A stretch of DNA of 64,000 nt from NCBI RefSeq assembly GCF_001898115.1, contig NZ_MKSQ01000026.1:377184-441183 (forward strand). Reading direction: 5' to 3'. Position 1 is the first letter of the stretch, and every line of letters begins with the position of its first letter. Below are positions 16,733-24,692 of the stretch, piece by piece. The notes below the pieces were generated by a model that saw only the letters and a program-made list of their open reading frames with translations, was not told the origin of the DNA and ran no database searches. A program made the position numbers and the translations under genes. Source of the DNA: Allobosea sp. 67-29. GTDB taxonomy: Bacteria > Pseudomonadota > Alphaproteobacteria > Rhizobiales > Beijerinckiaceae.

Positions 16733-17580
16733 TCGGCGGCCACCACATGCAGTTTCGGCGTCTTCTCGCGGCGATGCGCCTGCTCGAGGCGGGCCGCGAG
16801 CGCCAGCGAACGCTCGATGACGATGTCGCGCTGCTGGTCGATCGTCACCAGATGGTAGCTGTCGTCGAGAATGGCGGCGTCGACGAGTCCGCCGAGCCGC
16901 CGCTGGATGTAGAAGGCGTTCGAGAGGCTGGCGATATCGTCTTCGCGCGCATGAACGAGCAGCGCCGGGCACTTGATCGTCGGCATCTCGCGCCGGGTCT
17001 GGGCGATCAGATCCCACATCTGCTTCAGCGCCCCCGATGGCGTGCCGAGCAGGCCTGCCTCCGAGCTGTCGCCACGCGTAATCGCGGCCGCGATCAGCGA
17101 CCGGGTGCGCAGGTCCTTCACCCCGAACGGTTCGCGCTCGACGAAGCTGTAGCGCCGGCCGGCGGGCGTATTGATCAGCCATTTCAGCAGGAAGGCGTAG
17201 CGCGGGATCGACCAGCCATCGTACCACAGCGTCGGCGCATAGAGGGCAAGGCCGTTCACGGCGTCGGGCCGGACCGCCGCGACATGCATCGCGAGGACGG
17301 CCCCCATCGACAAGCCGCCGACGATGACGGTGTCGCAAAGGCCGCGCATGCGCTCGAGCTCGTCGACGACGCTTCGGCTCCAATCGCGCCAGCCCGTGGC
17401 CAGGAGCTCGGCCTCGCCGGCACAATGGCCGGCCAGCTGCGGGCAATGAACCGTGCGGCCGGCCCGGTGCAGGGCGCGCGCCACCAGCCGCATTTCGGTG
17501 GGGGTGCCGCCAAGACCATGGATCAACAGGAAGCCGGTGCGGTCCCCGGCGTAGCGAAGGCTGAAATCTTGCTTGGTCAC
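16729..17580 (-). CDS. Alpha/beta hydrolase, carboxylesterase/lysophospholipase type
   Basis: 283 residues from a GTG at 17580, eleven bases after the stop of the first four-helix gene. The open frame runs on to 18129 but that part is antisense or out-of-frame DNA of neighbours. The full fold is readable: oxyanion loop LLIHGLGGTPTEM (about 18-30), nucleophile elbow GGLSMG with S91, acid HAREDD with D214 or D215, and H243 in SYHLVTID. The set resembles carboxylesterases and monoacylglycerol lipases (Hydrolase_4). It is soluble with no signal peptide. In the operon it could release or trim a thioester or ester-linked intermediate. Its substrate cannot be read from sequence. Confidence 0.88.
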   Translation of the reverse strand: MTKQDFSLRYAGDRTGFLLIHGLGGTPTEMRLVARALHRAGRTVHCPQLAGHCAGEAELLATGWRDWSRSVVDELERMRGLCDTVIVGGLSMGAVLAMHVAAVRPDAVNGLALYAPTLWYDGWSIPRYAFLLKWLINTPAGRRYSFVEREPFGVKDLRTRSLIAAAITRGDSSEAGLLGTPSGALKQMWDLIAQTRREMPTIKCPALLVHAREDDIASLSNAFYIQRRLGGLVDAAILDDSYHLVTIDQQRDIVIERSLALAARLEQAHRREKTPKLHVVAAE

Positions 17581-17591
17581 GTCGGGTTCCG

Positions 17592-17954
17592 TCAGGCTGT
17601 CCGCGCGACGATGACGACGCCGCAGGTAATGAGGCAGGCGCCGAGCCATTGCCGGGTTCCGACCCGCTCGCCGAGCAGGATCGAGCTCGCGAAGGTGATG
17701 GCGAGGAAGTTCAGGCTGGCGACGGGGAAGGCGATCGACAGCGGCACCTCGGCGAGGATTCGCAGCCAGATGAAGAACTCCGCGACATAGGTCGCAATCC
17801 CGGCCAGAACCCAGCCCGACCGGCCGATCGCCAGAGCCATCTCGCGCAACGTGCCGCTCGCCGGCAGCTTGTCGGCCCCGAGCTTGAGGCAAAGCTGGCC
17901 GACGACGTCGCAGGCGACCGAGAGGACGAACCACAGGATGATCGAAAGGCTCAT
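17592..17954 (-). CDS. Four-helix SMR/EamA-type membrane protein (first of pair)
   Basis: 120 residues, four helices: IILWFVLSVACDVVGQLCL, GWVLAGIATYVAEFFIWLRI, PVASLNFLAITFASSILL and WLGACLITCGVVIVA. The stretch EVPLSIAFPVASLNFLAIT with GERVGTRQWLGACLI matches the ArnE/ArnF and SMR pattern, and is clearly related to the second four-helix protein encoded about 2 kb downstream. The start overlaps the arginase-like stop as ATGA. Glutamate is present in helix 2 (AEFFIW) rather than helix 1, unlike the EmrE-type drug exporters with a helix 1 Glu. That favours a flippase-like role but does not prove it. Confidence 0.8.
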   Translation of the reverse strand: MSLSIILWFVLSVACDVVGQLCLKLGADKLPASGTLREMALAIGRSGWVLAGIATYVAEFFIWLRILAEVPLSIAFPVASLNFLAITFASSILLGERVGTRQWLGACLITCGVVIVARTA

Positions 17955-18874
17955 GGCAGCACCCGGCTGAAGCAGTCGACCAGCGCCGCATTGGCGCGGG
18001 CATTGATCGCAAGGTCCTCCGCCGTGGGGCGCAGCCGCGGCGGATGGTCGAAGAAGGCCAGAGCCGCGCGAAACGGATCGGAGAAGCGGGGCTCCGACCA
18101 GTCGCCACAGACATCGACGCCGACGACAAAACGCCCGGCCGCCAGCCGCTCGATGGCGGCGATGAGATGAGCGAGCTTCAACTGTCCCTGGTCCCAGTTT
18201 GTCACAGCCTCGTCGCGGCCGAGCACGTCCTTGTCGATGGTGAGCCAGACAGCCTCCGTCGGGATCGCCGTCATGAGCTCGTCGAGGAAACCGGACCAGT
18301 CCTCCTCAGCGAGGTTGCGCCAGTGCAAGTGGCCTCCCTCCTGCCGGAAGCTCGCGGCACTGTTGTATCGCCTCCAGACGCGGGAGGGCGCGTGCCGCCA
18401 CGGAAAGAGCGCCATCCGCCCGGCTTCGACCGCCCGGAGATTGGCGAACTGCCACTCCGGGCGCACCAGGTCGTCACTGCAGGGACCGATGGTCACGACC
18501 TTGCGGACCTGCGGCAATTCCAGGGCGCGATTGACCCAGGCGCCGCAATTGACCGTCGCCGGAAACCGGACCCAGTCGGGGTGGTTGTCGAAATGGACGA
18601 CGGTCACCGGCGCGCTGACGGTCCTCAGGAAAAGGGCCGTCAGGTGGTGAAAGTCGCCGGAGCCGTAGAAATAGACTGGCGGTCCGCCGCCGTCCCGCCC
18701 GCCCGCGGCCAACCTTTCGAGCAGCCCCGCAACCGCCCCGCGGCTCGCCACGATGCGCAGGCGCGCGGCGAGATCCGCCGCATCGATGCAGGACGCTTCG
18801 CCCGTATCGATGCGGCGGCGAAGCGGCTCCTGGCCGGCGACGCTGCCGTCAAGATTGATCACCTGCAGGCGCAA
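17951..18874 (-). CDS. Arginase/ureohydrolase-fold protein
   Basis: 307 residues from a TTG at 18874, chosen because AGGAGA lies seven to eight bases upstream and just after the aminotransferase stop; upstream codons are antisense-like. The metal ligands of the arginase superfamily are all there in order: YGSGDFHH (D74, H76/H77, the GGDH equivalent), HFDNHPD (D96, H98, D100, the DxHxD motif) and TIDKD (D214, D216, the DxD motif). A late VGVDVCGDWSEP strand also fits. The classical guanidine-binding sequences (for example the SxDxDxxDP extension) are not recognisable, so the substrate is probably not arginine. It likely hydrolyses a C-N bond in an amine or amidine made in this operon. Cytosolic. 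Confidence 0.8.
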   Translation of the reverse strand: MRLQVINLDGSVAGQEPLRRRIDTGEASCIDAADLAARLRIVASRGAVAGLLERLAAGGRDGGGPPVYFYGSGDFHHLTALFLRTVSAPVTVVHFDNHPDWVRFPATVNCGAWVNRALELPQVRKVVTIGPCSDDLVRPEWQFANLRAVEAGRMALFPWRHAPSRVWRRYNSAASFRQEGGHLHWRNLAEEDWSGFLDELMTAIPTEAVWLTIDKDVLGRDEAVTNWDQGQLKLAHLIAAIERLAAGRFVVGVDVCGDWSEPRFSDPFRAALAFFDHPPRLRPTAEDLAINARANAALVDCFSRVLP

Positions 18875-18893
18875 CGACCGGTCTCCTGCCGGC

Positions 18894-20330
18894 TCAGGCG
18901 TCGGCGACGCGGGCGAAGAGCTGGTCGAGCAGCGCGATCGCCAGGTCGATCTCGGCATGACTCATGGTCAGCGCCGGCGCGAGGGTAATGACGTTCTTGT
19001 AGTAGCCGCCGATATCGAGCACGAGCCCGTAGCGCCGGCCAGCCACCTCCAGATCGGCCCTCATGCCCTCGTCGCACATCAGGTCGACCAGGCGCTTGGA
19101 TGGCGTGTAGCTGTCATGCGGCTCGCAGATCTCGATGCGCAGCGCCATGCCGAGACCATCGACCTCGCCGACGATCTTGTGGCGACGCTTGAGCTCCTGG
19201 AGGCCGGCGAGGAAATGTGCGCCCTTGGCCATGACCATGGTCTCGTAGTCTTCCTCCTCCATCATCTTCATCGCTTCCAGCGCGACGGCGGTGCCGAGCG
19301 GGTTGGCGTTGAAGGTCGAGTGGGTGGAGCCCGGCGGGAAGACGGTCGGGTTGATCAGCGCCTCCTTGGCCCAGATGCCGGAGAGCGGGTTCAGGCCGTT
19401 GGTCACGGCCTTGCCGAAGACGATCACGTCCGGGTTCACACCGAAATGCTCGATCGACCAGAGCTTGCCGGTCCGGTAGAAGCCCATCTGGATCTCGTCG
19501 ACGACCAGCAGGATGCCGTGGTCGTCGAGCACCTTCTTCAGCCCGGTGAAGAAGTTCGGCGGCGGAATGACGTAGCCGCCCGTGCCCTGCAGGGGCTCGA
19601 CATAGAAGGCGGCATATTCGGCCTGGCCGGTCTTGGGGTCCCAGACGCCGTTGTACTCGCTCTCGAACAGCCGGGCGAATTGCGCGACGCAATGCTCGCC
19701 ATACTCTTCCTTGCTCATGCCCTTGGGGCCGCGGAAATGGTAGGGGAACGGGATGAAATGCGCGCGCTCGCCGAAATGGCCGAAGCGGCGGCGATAGCGA
19801 TAGGAGGAGGTGATCGCGGAGGCGCCGAGCGTGCGGCCGTGATAGCCGCCCTCGAAGGCGAACATCAGGCTCTTGCCGTTCGAGGCGTTGCGCACGAGCT
19901 TGAGCGAATCCTCGACCGCCTGGGCGCCGCCGACATTGAAATGGACCCTGCCCTTCGAGCCGAACTTGCGCTGCGCATCCTTGGCGATCATCGCCGCGAG
20001 CTCGATCTTCTCGCGGTGGAGATACTGGCTGGCGACCTGCGGCAGCGTGTCGATCTGGCGCTTCAGCGCGTTGTTCAGGCGCGGATTGGCGTAGCCGAAA
20101 TTGACCGCCGAGTACCACATCTGCAGGTCGAGGAAGCGGTTGCCGGCCGCGTCGAGCATGAAGGAGCCCTCGCAGCCCGAGAAGATCTTCGGGAACTGCG
20201 TGTAGTGGACCGTGTCGCCATGCGAGCAGTACTCGGCCTCGAGCGCCAGCAGGCGCGCCTCCTCGGCGGCGAGCGCGGCCGGGTTCGTCGCGGCGCGAGC
20301 GGCCGCGAGCTGGGGAAATCCGTCATCCAT
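18894..20330 (-). CDS. Class III pyridoxal-phosphate aminotransferase
   Basis: 478 residues, slightly longer than typical omega-transaminases. Landmarks: FLDLQMWYSAVNFGYANP, VHFNVGGAQAVEDSLKLVR, FEGGYHGRTLGASAIT (phosphate-binding GYHGRT at about 162-167), VEPLQGTGGYVIPP, LLVVDEIQMGFYRTGK with D278 contacting the pyridine nitrogen, the PLP lysine K307 in FGKAVTNGLNP, and STHSTFNANPLG. Members of this family transaminate terminal amines or omega-amino acids (diaminobutyrate, ornithine, putrescine). The gene overlaps the HAD gene by eight bases (ATGGATGA). It probably makes or uses the primary amine at the centre of the operon's pathway; the exact substrate is open. Confidence 0.9.
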   Translation of the reverse strand: MDDGFPQLAAARAATNPAALAAEEARLLALEAEYCSHGDTVHYTQFPKIFSGCEGSFMLDAAGNRFLDLQMWYSAVNFGYANPRLNNALKRQIDTLPQVASQYLHREKIELAAMIAKDAQRKFGSKGRVHFNVGGAQAVEDSLKLVRNASNGKSLMFAFEGGYHGRTLGASAITSSYRYRRRFGHFGERAHFIPFPYHFRGPKGMSKEEYGEHCVAQFARLFESEYNGVWDPKTGQAEYAAFYVEPLQGTGGYVIPPPNFFTGLKKVLDDHGILLVVDEIQMGFYRTGKLWSIEHFGVNPDVIVFGKAVTNGLNPLSGIWAKEALINPTVFPPGSTHSTFNANPLGTAVALEAMKMMEEEDYETMVMAKGAHFLAGLQELKRRHKIVGEVDGLGMALRIEICEPHDSYTPSKRLVDLMCDEGMRADLEVAGRRYGLVLDIGGYYKNVITLAPALTMSHAEIDLAIALLDQLFARVADA

Positions 20331-21015
20331 CGATCATGTCCTTGAGGTGATGGCTCGCGATGGCCGGCATGGTGCCGGTCAACATCTCGTCCAGGAGACG
20401 TGCCGCGTCCGCCAGCTGGGCGAAGGGGTGGTGCTCGATGCCGGTCGCGCGGCAATGCGCGATCAGGCCGTTCTTGGCGAAGACGAGGTCGGCGCGCTCG
20501 GCAAGGCAGAAATCGGAGCGCCCGTCGCCAACGAGAATGGTCGCCGGCCGGCCTAGTCCCTGGGCGACATTGCATTTGCAGGTGCCGCTGACGCAGCTTC
20601 CATCCCGCGACGCATGCGGCGAGGTCAGGCGCCAACGGTCGCCGCCTGCCGATTCGAGATGGTTGGCGATGACAGGAAGGCCGGCAAGGCCGGTCCGGCG
20701 CAGCACGGAATGGATCGTGCGGTCGAGCCCGTCCGATACGACCGTCACCGGAACCGCGTGGCGCTGGCAGACCCGGACCAGGAAAGCGAACCCCCAGTCG
20801 ATCTCGAAGCTATCGACGAAAGTGTCGAGGATGTCGGGCGACACTCGCAGCAGCGCGATCTGCCGCTCCATGCATTCGCGTGAGCCGATGCGTCCCGCGA
20901 CCCATTCGGCCTCGATCGTTTCCCAGCCCGGCGCGGCGAAGCGCTCGAGAATCCGGTCCGTCGTGTCATCAAGAGAAATCGTGCCGTCGAAATCGACGAT
21001 GGCCTGCCACTGCAT
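20323..21015 (-). CDS. HAD-IB family phosphatase, MtnX/SerB-like
   Basis: 230 residues from the ATG at 21015, with GGAG about nine bases upstream; the frame is open to 21072. Motif I is VDFDGTIS with D8 and D10, motif II VVSDGLD, and motif IV VGDGRSDFC. A cysteine cluster CVSGTCKCN in the middle is shared with MtnX-like phosphatases. It removes phosphate from a small cytosolic metabolite. As first gene of the seven-gene operon it probably produces a hydroxyl compound from a phosphate ester for, or after, transamination. Despite the MtnX likeness, no other methionine-salvage gene is nearby. Confidence 0.85.
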   Translation of the reverse strand: MQWQAIVDFDGTISLDDTTDRILERFAAPGWETIEAEWVAGRIGSRECMERQIALLRVSPDILDTFVDSFEIDWGFAFLVRVCQRHAVPVTVVSDGLDRTIHSVLRRTGLAGLPVIANHLESAGGDRWRLTSPHASRDGSCVSGTCKCNVAQGLGRPATILVGDGRSDFCLAERADLVFAKNGLIAHCRATGIEHHPFAQLADAARLLDEMLTGTMPAIASHHLKDMIDG

Positions 21016-21417
21016 CCGCGTTGACGCTCCGTTGCGAGGCGGTCCGTCGGCAAGCGCCATGCCAAGTGTCAAGCATCTGTTATTGTTGCGTTTTGTTTCG
21101 GGAAACCTTCGTCGAACGCGACATTCGAGGGGGGTTACTCCAAAATTTGGAGGAACATCGCTGCTCGGGCTGACCCGAGTTCGCTATGGAACGGTAGCCG
21201 CGAGCCGGCCGACGTCACGGCAACGCGCAAAAGGGAATCGATATTTTTTCGCTCAGCCTATAGAGGCCATAGCAAGGCGTCGGGGGAAGCGCCGCCGTAC
21301 GGAACGGCTTGAGCCCGGCGGCTCCGCAGTGTTCGATGGGAACCGGGCGAGTCTGGCGTCGTGTTCGAATGAGCTGGCGGTCGCGTCGTGCGGCAAGGGG
21401 AAGTGGAGAGGGGCATC
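21016..21417. other. Divergent intergenic region, HAD operon and pntAB
   Basis: 402 bp without a gene. It must hold the promoters of both divergent operons. Apart from a perfect 15-bp palindrome (listed separately) and an AT-rich stretch around 21240-21250, nothing convincing is visible. The region includes the start-upstream part of the HAD frame (to 21072), which I judge non-coding. Confidence 0.5.
21138..21152. promoter_or_regulatory. 15-bp perfect palindrome in divergent promoter region
   Basis: CTCCAAA, central A, TTTGGAG. It is 123 bases upstream of the HAD start and 266 bases upstream of pntA. It could be the operator controlling the amine operon. No regulator gene is adjacent, so the binding protein is unknown. 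Confidence 0.4.
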
Positions 21418-22992
21418 GTGAAGATCGGATCACCGAAGGAAGTCTTTGCGGGCGAGGCGCGGGTGGCGATGACGCCGGACAGTGCGGCTCAGCTCCAGAA
21501 ACTCGGCTATGACTGCCTGATCGAAGCCGGTGCGGGCGTGCTCGCCGGCTTCACCGACGATGCCTACCGGAATGCCGGCGTGAGCGTGGTCCCGACAGCC
21601 GGCGCGCTCTGGGACGAGGCCGACGTGATCGCCAAGGTGCGCCCGCCCGAGACCTCCGAGGCCGAGCGCCTCAAGGCCGGCAAGACGCTGATCTCGTTCT
21701 TCTATCCGGCGCAGAACAAGGAGCTCCTGGAGCTCTGCAAGGACAAGGGCGCCGCCGTCATCGCCATGGACATGGTGCCGCGCATCTCGCGCGCCCAGAA
21801 GATGGACGCGCTGTCCTCGATGGCGAACATCGCCGGCTATCGCGCGGTGATCGAGGCCGGCAACAATTTCGGCCGCTTCTTCACCGGTCAGATCACGGCG
21901 GCAGGCAAGGTGCCGCCGGCCAAGGTGCTGGTAGTGGGCGCCGGCGTCGCCGGCCTCGCCGCCATCGGCACGGCGACCTCGCTCGGTGCCATCACCTATG
22001 CCTTCGACGTGCGCCCCGAAGTCTCCGAGCAGATCGAATCGATGGGCGCGCAATTCGTCTTCCTCGATTTCAAGGGCCAGCAGCAGGACGGCGCCTCGAC
22101 CGGCGGCTACGCCGCCCCGTCGAGCCCCGAGTTCCGCGAGGCGCAGCTCAAGAAGTTCCGCGAGCTCGCGCCTGAGATCGACATCGTCATCACCACGGCG
22201 CTGATCCCCGGCCGCGATGCGCCGGTGCTCTGGACCAAGGACATGGTCGAGGCGATGAAGCCGGGCTCGGTCATCGTCGATCTCGCCGCCGAGCGCGGCG
22301 GCAACTGCGAATTGACCAAGGCCGACCAGAAGATCGTGACGCCCAACGGGGTCACCATCGTCGGCTATACCGACTTCCCGAGCCGGATGGCGGCGCAGTC
22401 CTCGACGCTCTACGCCACCAACATCCGCCACATGATGACGGACCTGACGCCGGGCAAGGACGGCAAGCTCGTCCACAACATGGAGGACGACGTCATCCGC
22501 GGCGCGACGGTGACCTATGAGGGGGCCATCACCTTCCCGCCGCCGCCGCCGAAGGTCGCCGCGATCGCCGCGCAGAAGCCGAAGGAGAAGGCCAAGGAAC
22601 TGACGCCGGAGGAGAAGCGGGCCAAGGAAGCCGCCGCCTTTCGCGAGCAGACCCGCTCGCAGCTCATGCTGCTCGGCATCGGCACGATCCTGATGCTGAT
22701 CGTCGGCGCCTATGCACCGGTCAGTTTCATGAGCCACTTCATCGTGTTCGCGCTCGCCTGCTTCGTCGGCTTCCAGGTGATCTGGAATGTGTCGCATTCG
22801 CTGCACACGCCGCTGATGGCGGTCACCAACGCGATCTCCGGCATCATCGTGCTCGGCGCGCTCTTGCAGATCGGCTCCTCGGGCTGGCTCGTCACCATTC
22901 TGGCGATGATCTCGGTGCTGATCGCATCGATCAATATCGTCGGCGGCTTCCTGGTCACGCGCCGGATGCTCGCCATGTTCCAGAAGTCCTGA
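21418..22992 (+). CDS. pntA: Proton-translocating NAD(P) transhydrogenase, alpha subunit
   Basis: 524 residues from a GTG at 21418 preceded by GGAGAGGGG. The N-terminal 380 residues are the NAD(H)-binding domain I: GSPKEVFAGEARVAMTPD, the DALSSMANIAGYRAVIEA segment and the Rossmann VLVVGAGVAGLAAIGTA. After a Lys/Glu-rich linker (EKAKELTPEEKRAKEAA) come three or four transmembrane helices (LMLLGIGTILMLIVGAYAP onward) that form part of the proton channel. Many alphaproteobacteria split these parts into PntAA and PntAB; here they are fused as in E. coli. With PntB it couples proton entry to hydride transfer from NADH to NADP+, supplying NADPH. Confidence 0.96.
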   Translation: MKIGSPKEVFAGEARVAMTPDSAAQLQKLGYDCLIEAGAGVLAGFTDDAYRNAGVSVVPTAGALWDEADVIAKVRPPETSEAERLKAGKTLISFFYPAQNKELLELCKDKGAAVIAMDMVPRISRAQKMDALSSMANIAGYRAVIEAGNNFGRFFTGQITAAGKVPPAKVLVVGAGVAGLAAIGTATSLGAITYAFDVRPEVSEQIESMGAQFVFLDFKGQQQDGASTGGYAAPSSPEFREAQLKKFRELAPEIDIVITTALIPGRDAPVLWTKDMVEAMKPGSVIVDLAAERGGNCELTKADQKIVTPNGVTIVGYTDFPSRMAAQSSTLYATNIRHMMTDLTPGKDGKLVHNMEDDVIRGATVTYEGAITFPPPPPKVAAIAAQKPKEKAKELTPEEKRAKEAAAFREQTRSQLMLLGIGTILMLIVGAYAPVSFMSHFIVFALACFVGFQVIWNVSHSLHTPLMAVTNAISGIIVLGALLQIGSSGWLVTILAMISVLIASINIVGGFLVTRRMLAMFQKS

Positions 22993-23005
22993 GGGGGGCT
23001 CGGAC

Positions 23006-24439
23006 GTGAGCATCGGTATCGTTTCCGCGGCCTATATCTCCGCCGCCATCCTGTTCATCCTGTCGCTCGGCGGTCTCTCGAACCAGGAAAGCGCCAAGCG
23101 CGCGGTCTGGTACGGCATCGCCGGCATGGCGCTTGCCGTCTTCGCCACGGTCTTCGGGCCGGGCAGCGGCAAGCTCTGGCTCGTCCTCGTCATGTTCGCC
23201 ATCGCCGCCGCCATCGGCTGGCAGGTGGCGATGAAGGTGCAGATGACGGAGATGCCGCAGCTCGTCGCGGCGCTGCACTCCTTCGTCGGCCTCGCCGCGG
23301 TCTTCATCGGCTACAACGCGCATCTGGAGCTCGGTGCCGTCCAGGCGTTGGACCCGGCGGCACGCGAGGCGCTGACCGGCTTCGCCGCCGTACTGGCCCA
23401 CAAGACCGGGGTCGAGATTTCGATCCTCAAGGTCGAGGTCTTCCTCGGCGTCTTCATCGGCGCGGTCACCTTCACAGGCTCGGTCATCGCCTTCGGCAAG
23501 CTCGCCGGCAAGGTCGACGGCAAGGCGAAGAAGCTGCCCGGCGGCCATATGCTCAACGCGGGCGCAGCGCTCCTCTCGCTGCTGCTGCTGATCCTCTATG
23601 TGAAGGGAGCCGGCATCTGGGCGCTGCTGCTGATGACGCTGCTCGCCTTCTTCATCGGCTACCACCTGATCATGGGCATCGGCGGTGCCGACATGCCGGT
23701 CGTGGTCTCGATGCTGAACAGCTATTCCGGCTGGGCGGCCGCGGCGATCGGCTTCACGCTCGGCAACGACCTCTTGATCGTGGTCGGCGCGCTGGTCGGC
23801 TCGTCCGGCGCGATCCTGTCCTACATCATGTGCAAGGCGATGAACCGCTCCTTCATCTCGGTCATCCTCGGCGGCTTCGGCAATACCACCGGCCCGGCGC
23901 TGGCGATCGAGGGCGAGCAGATCGCGATCGATGTCGAGGGCGTCGCGGCGGCGCTGAACGAGGCCGACAGCGTCATCATCGTGCCGGGCTACGGCATGGC
24001 GGTGGCACAGGCCCAGCAGTCCGTCTCGGAGCTGACACGCAAGCTGCGCGCCGCCGGCAAGGAGGTGCGCTTCGCGATCCATCCGGTCGCCGGCCGCCTG
24101 CCCGGCCACATGAACGTGCTGCTCGCCGAGGCGAAGGTGCCCTACGACATCGTGCTGGAGATGGACGAGATCAACGAGGACTTCCCGAACACGGACGTCG
24201 CGATCGTCATCGGCTCGAACGACATCGTCAATCCGGCGGCGCAGGAGGATCCGAACTCGCCGATCGCCGGCATGCCGGTACTCGAGGTCTGGAAGGCGAA
24301 GCAGGTCTTCGTCTCCAAGCGCGGCCAGGGCACCGGCTATTCCGGCATCGAGAATCCGCTCTTCTACAAGGAGAACACGCGGATGTTCTACGGCGACGCC
24401 AAAGCCTCGCTCGACAAGCTCCTGCCGCTCATCGATTGA
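23006..24439 (+). CDS. pntB: Proton-translocating NAD(P) transhydrogenase, beta subunit
   Basis: 477 residues from a GTG at 23006, 13 bases after pntA and preceded by GAGGGGGG. The first 270 residues carry about nine membrane helices, including the conserved channel histidine region LVAALHSFVGLAAVFIGYNAH. The C-terminal domain III binds NADP(H): VIIVPGYGMAVAQAQ, EVRFAIHPVAGRLPGHMNVLLAEA, IVIGSNDIVNPAA, VFVSKRGQGTGYSGIENPLF and a YGDAKASLDKLL end. Length and every landmark are normal for the family. It forms the membrane and NADP-binding half of the enzyme together with PntA. Confidence 0.97.
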   Translation: MSIGIVSAAYISAAILFILSLGGLSNQESAKRAVWYGIAGMALAVFATVFGPGSGKLWLVLVMFAIAAAIGWQVAMKVQMTEMPQLVAALHSFVGLAAVFIGYNAHLELGAVQALDPAAREALTGFAAVLAHKTGVEISILKVEVFLGVFIGAVTFTGSVIAFGKLAGKVDGKAKKLPGGHMLNAGAALLSLLLLILYVKGAGIWALLLMTLLAFFIGYHLIMGIGGADMPVVVSMLNSYSGWAAAAIGFTLGNDLLIVVGALVGSSGAILSYIMCKAMNRSFISVILGGFGNTTGPALAIEGEQIAIDVEGVAAALNEADSVIIVPGYGMAVAQAQQSVSELTRKLRAAGKEVRFAIHPVAGRLPGHMNVLLAEAKVPYDIVLEMDEINEDFPNTDVAIVIGSNDIVNPAAQEDPNSPIAGMPVLEVWKAKQVFVSKRGQGTGYSGIENPLFYKENTRMFYGDAKASLDKLLPLID

Positions 24440-24449
24440 GCGGCCGGAA

Positions 24450-24488
24450 GCGGGCGTCACGGGCCTTCACCGGCTTCGGGACGCCCGC
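24450..24488 (+). terminator. Stem-loop downstream of pntB
   Basis: GCGGGCGTC at 24450-24458 pairs with GACGCCCGC at 24480-24488 around a 21-base loop, starting ten bases after the pntB stop. There is no T-run, so if it ends transcription it would need Rho or only stabilise the 3' end. Confidence 0.35.
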
Positions 24489-24692
24489 GATCAGGCTCGG
24501 CCGAGACAGCCGCCGCCCCGCGCGGGATCGCCTCGCCACCGAAACGTATCCGCCTCTGTCGGTGGCGAGCTCTCGAGAACGCATTCGGAAATCGGCCAAA
24601 TTGCCGTTTCCATTGCCCGCACACTCGCCGCGCAATGTTCCAGCAAACCAGCATGCCGACCACTCCGGGTGATTCACCACGGAGGATCGACG

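Noticed and set aside
15572..17446. Possible 624-residue protein extending the acyltransferase frame upstream
   Set aside because: Residues before 16732 lie over the hydrolase gene in another frame, are Arg/Ala-rich and match nothing; the ATG at 16732 gives the ATGA overlap.
16729..18129. Possible 466-residue hydrolase with long N-terminus
   Set aside because: The upstream part runs over the four-helix protein and the arginase-like gene. The alpha/beta hydrolase fold begins at the GTG at 17580.
21044..21072. TTGACA (21072-21067, minus strand) as -35 of the HAD operon
   Set aside because: No acceptable -10 lies 16-18 bases downstream, and the region is close to the start codon.
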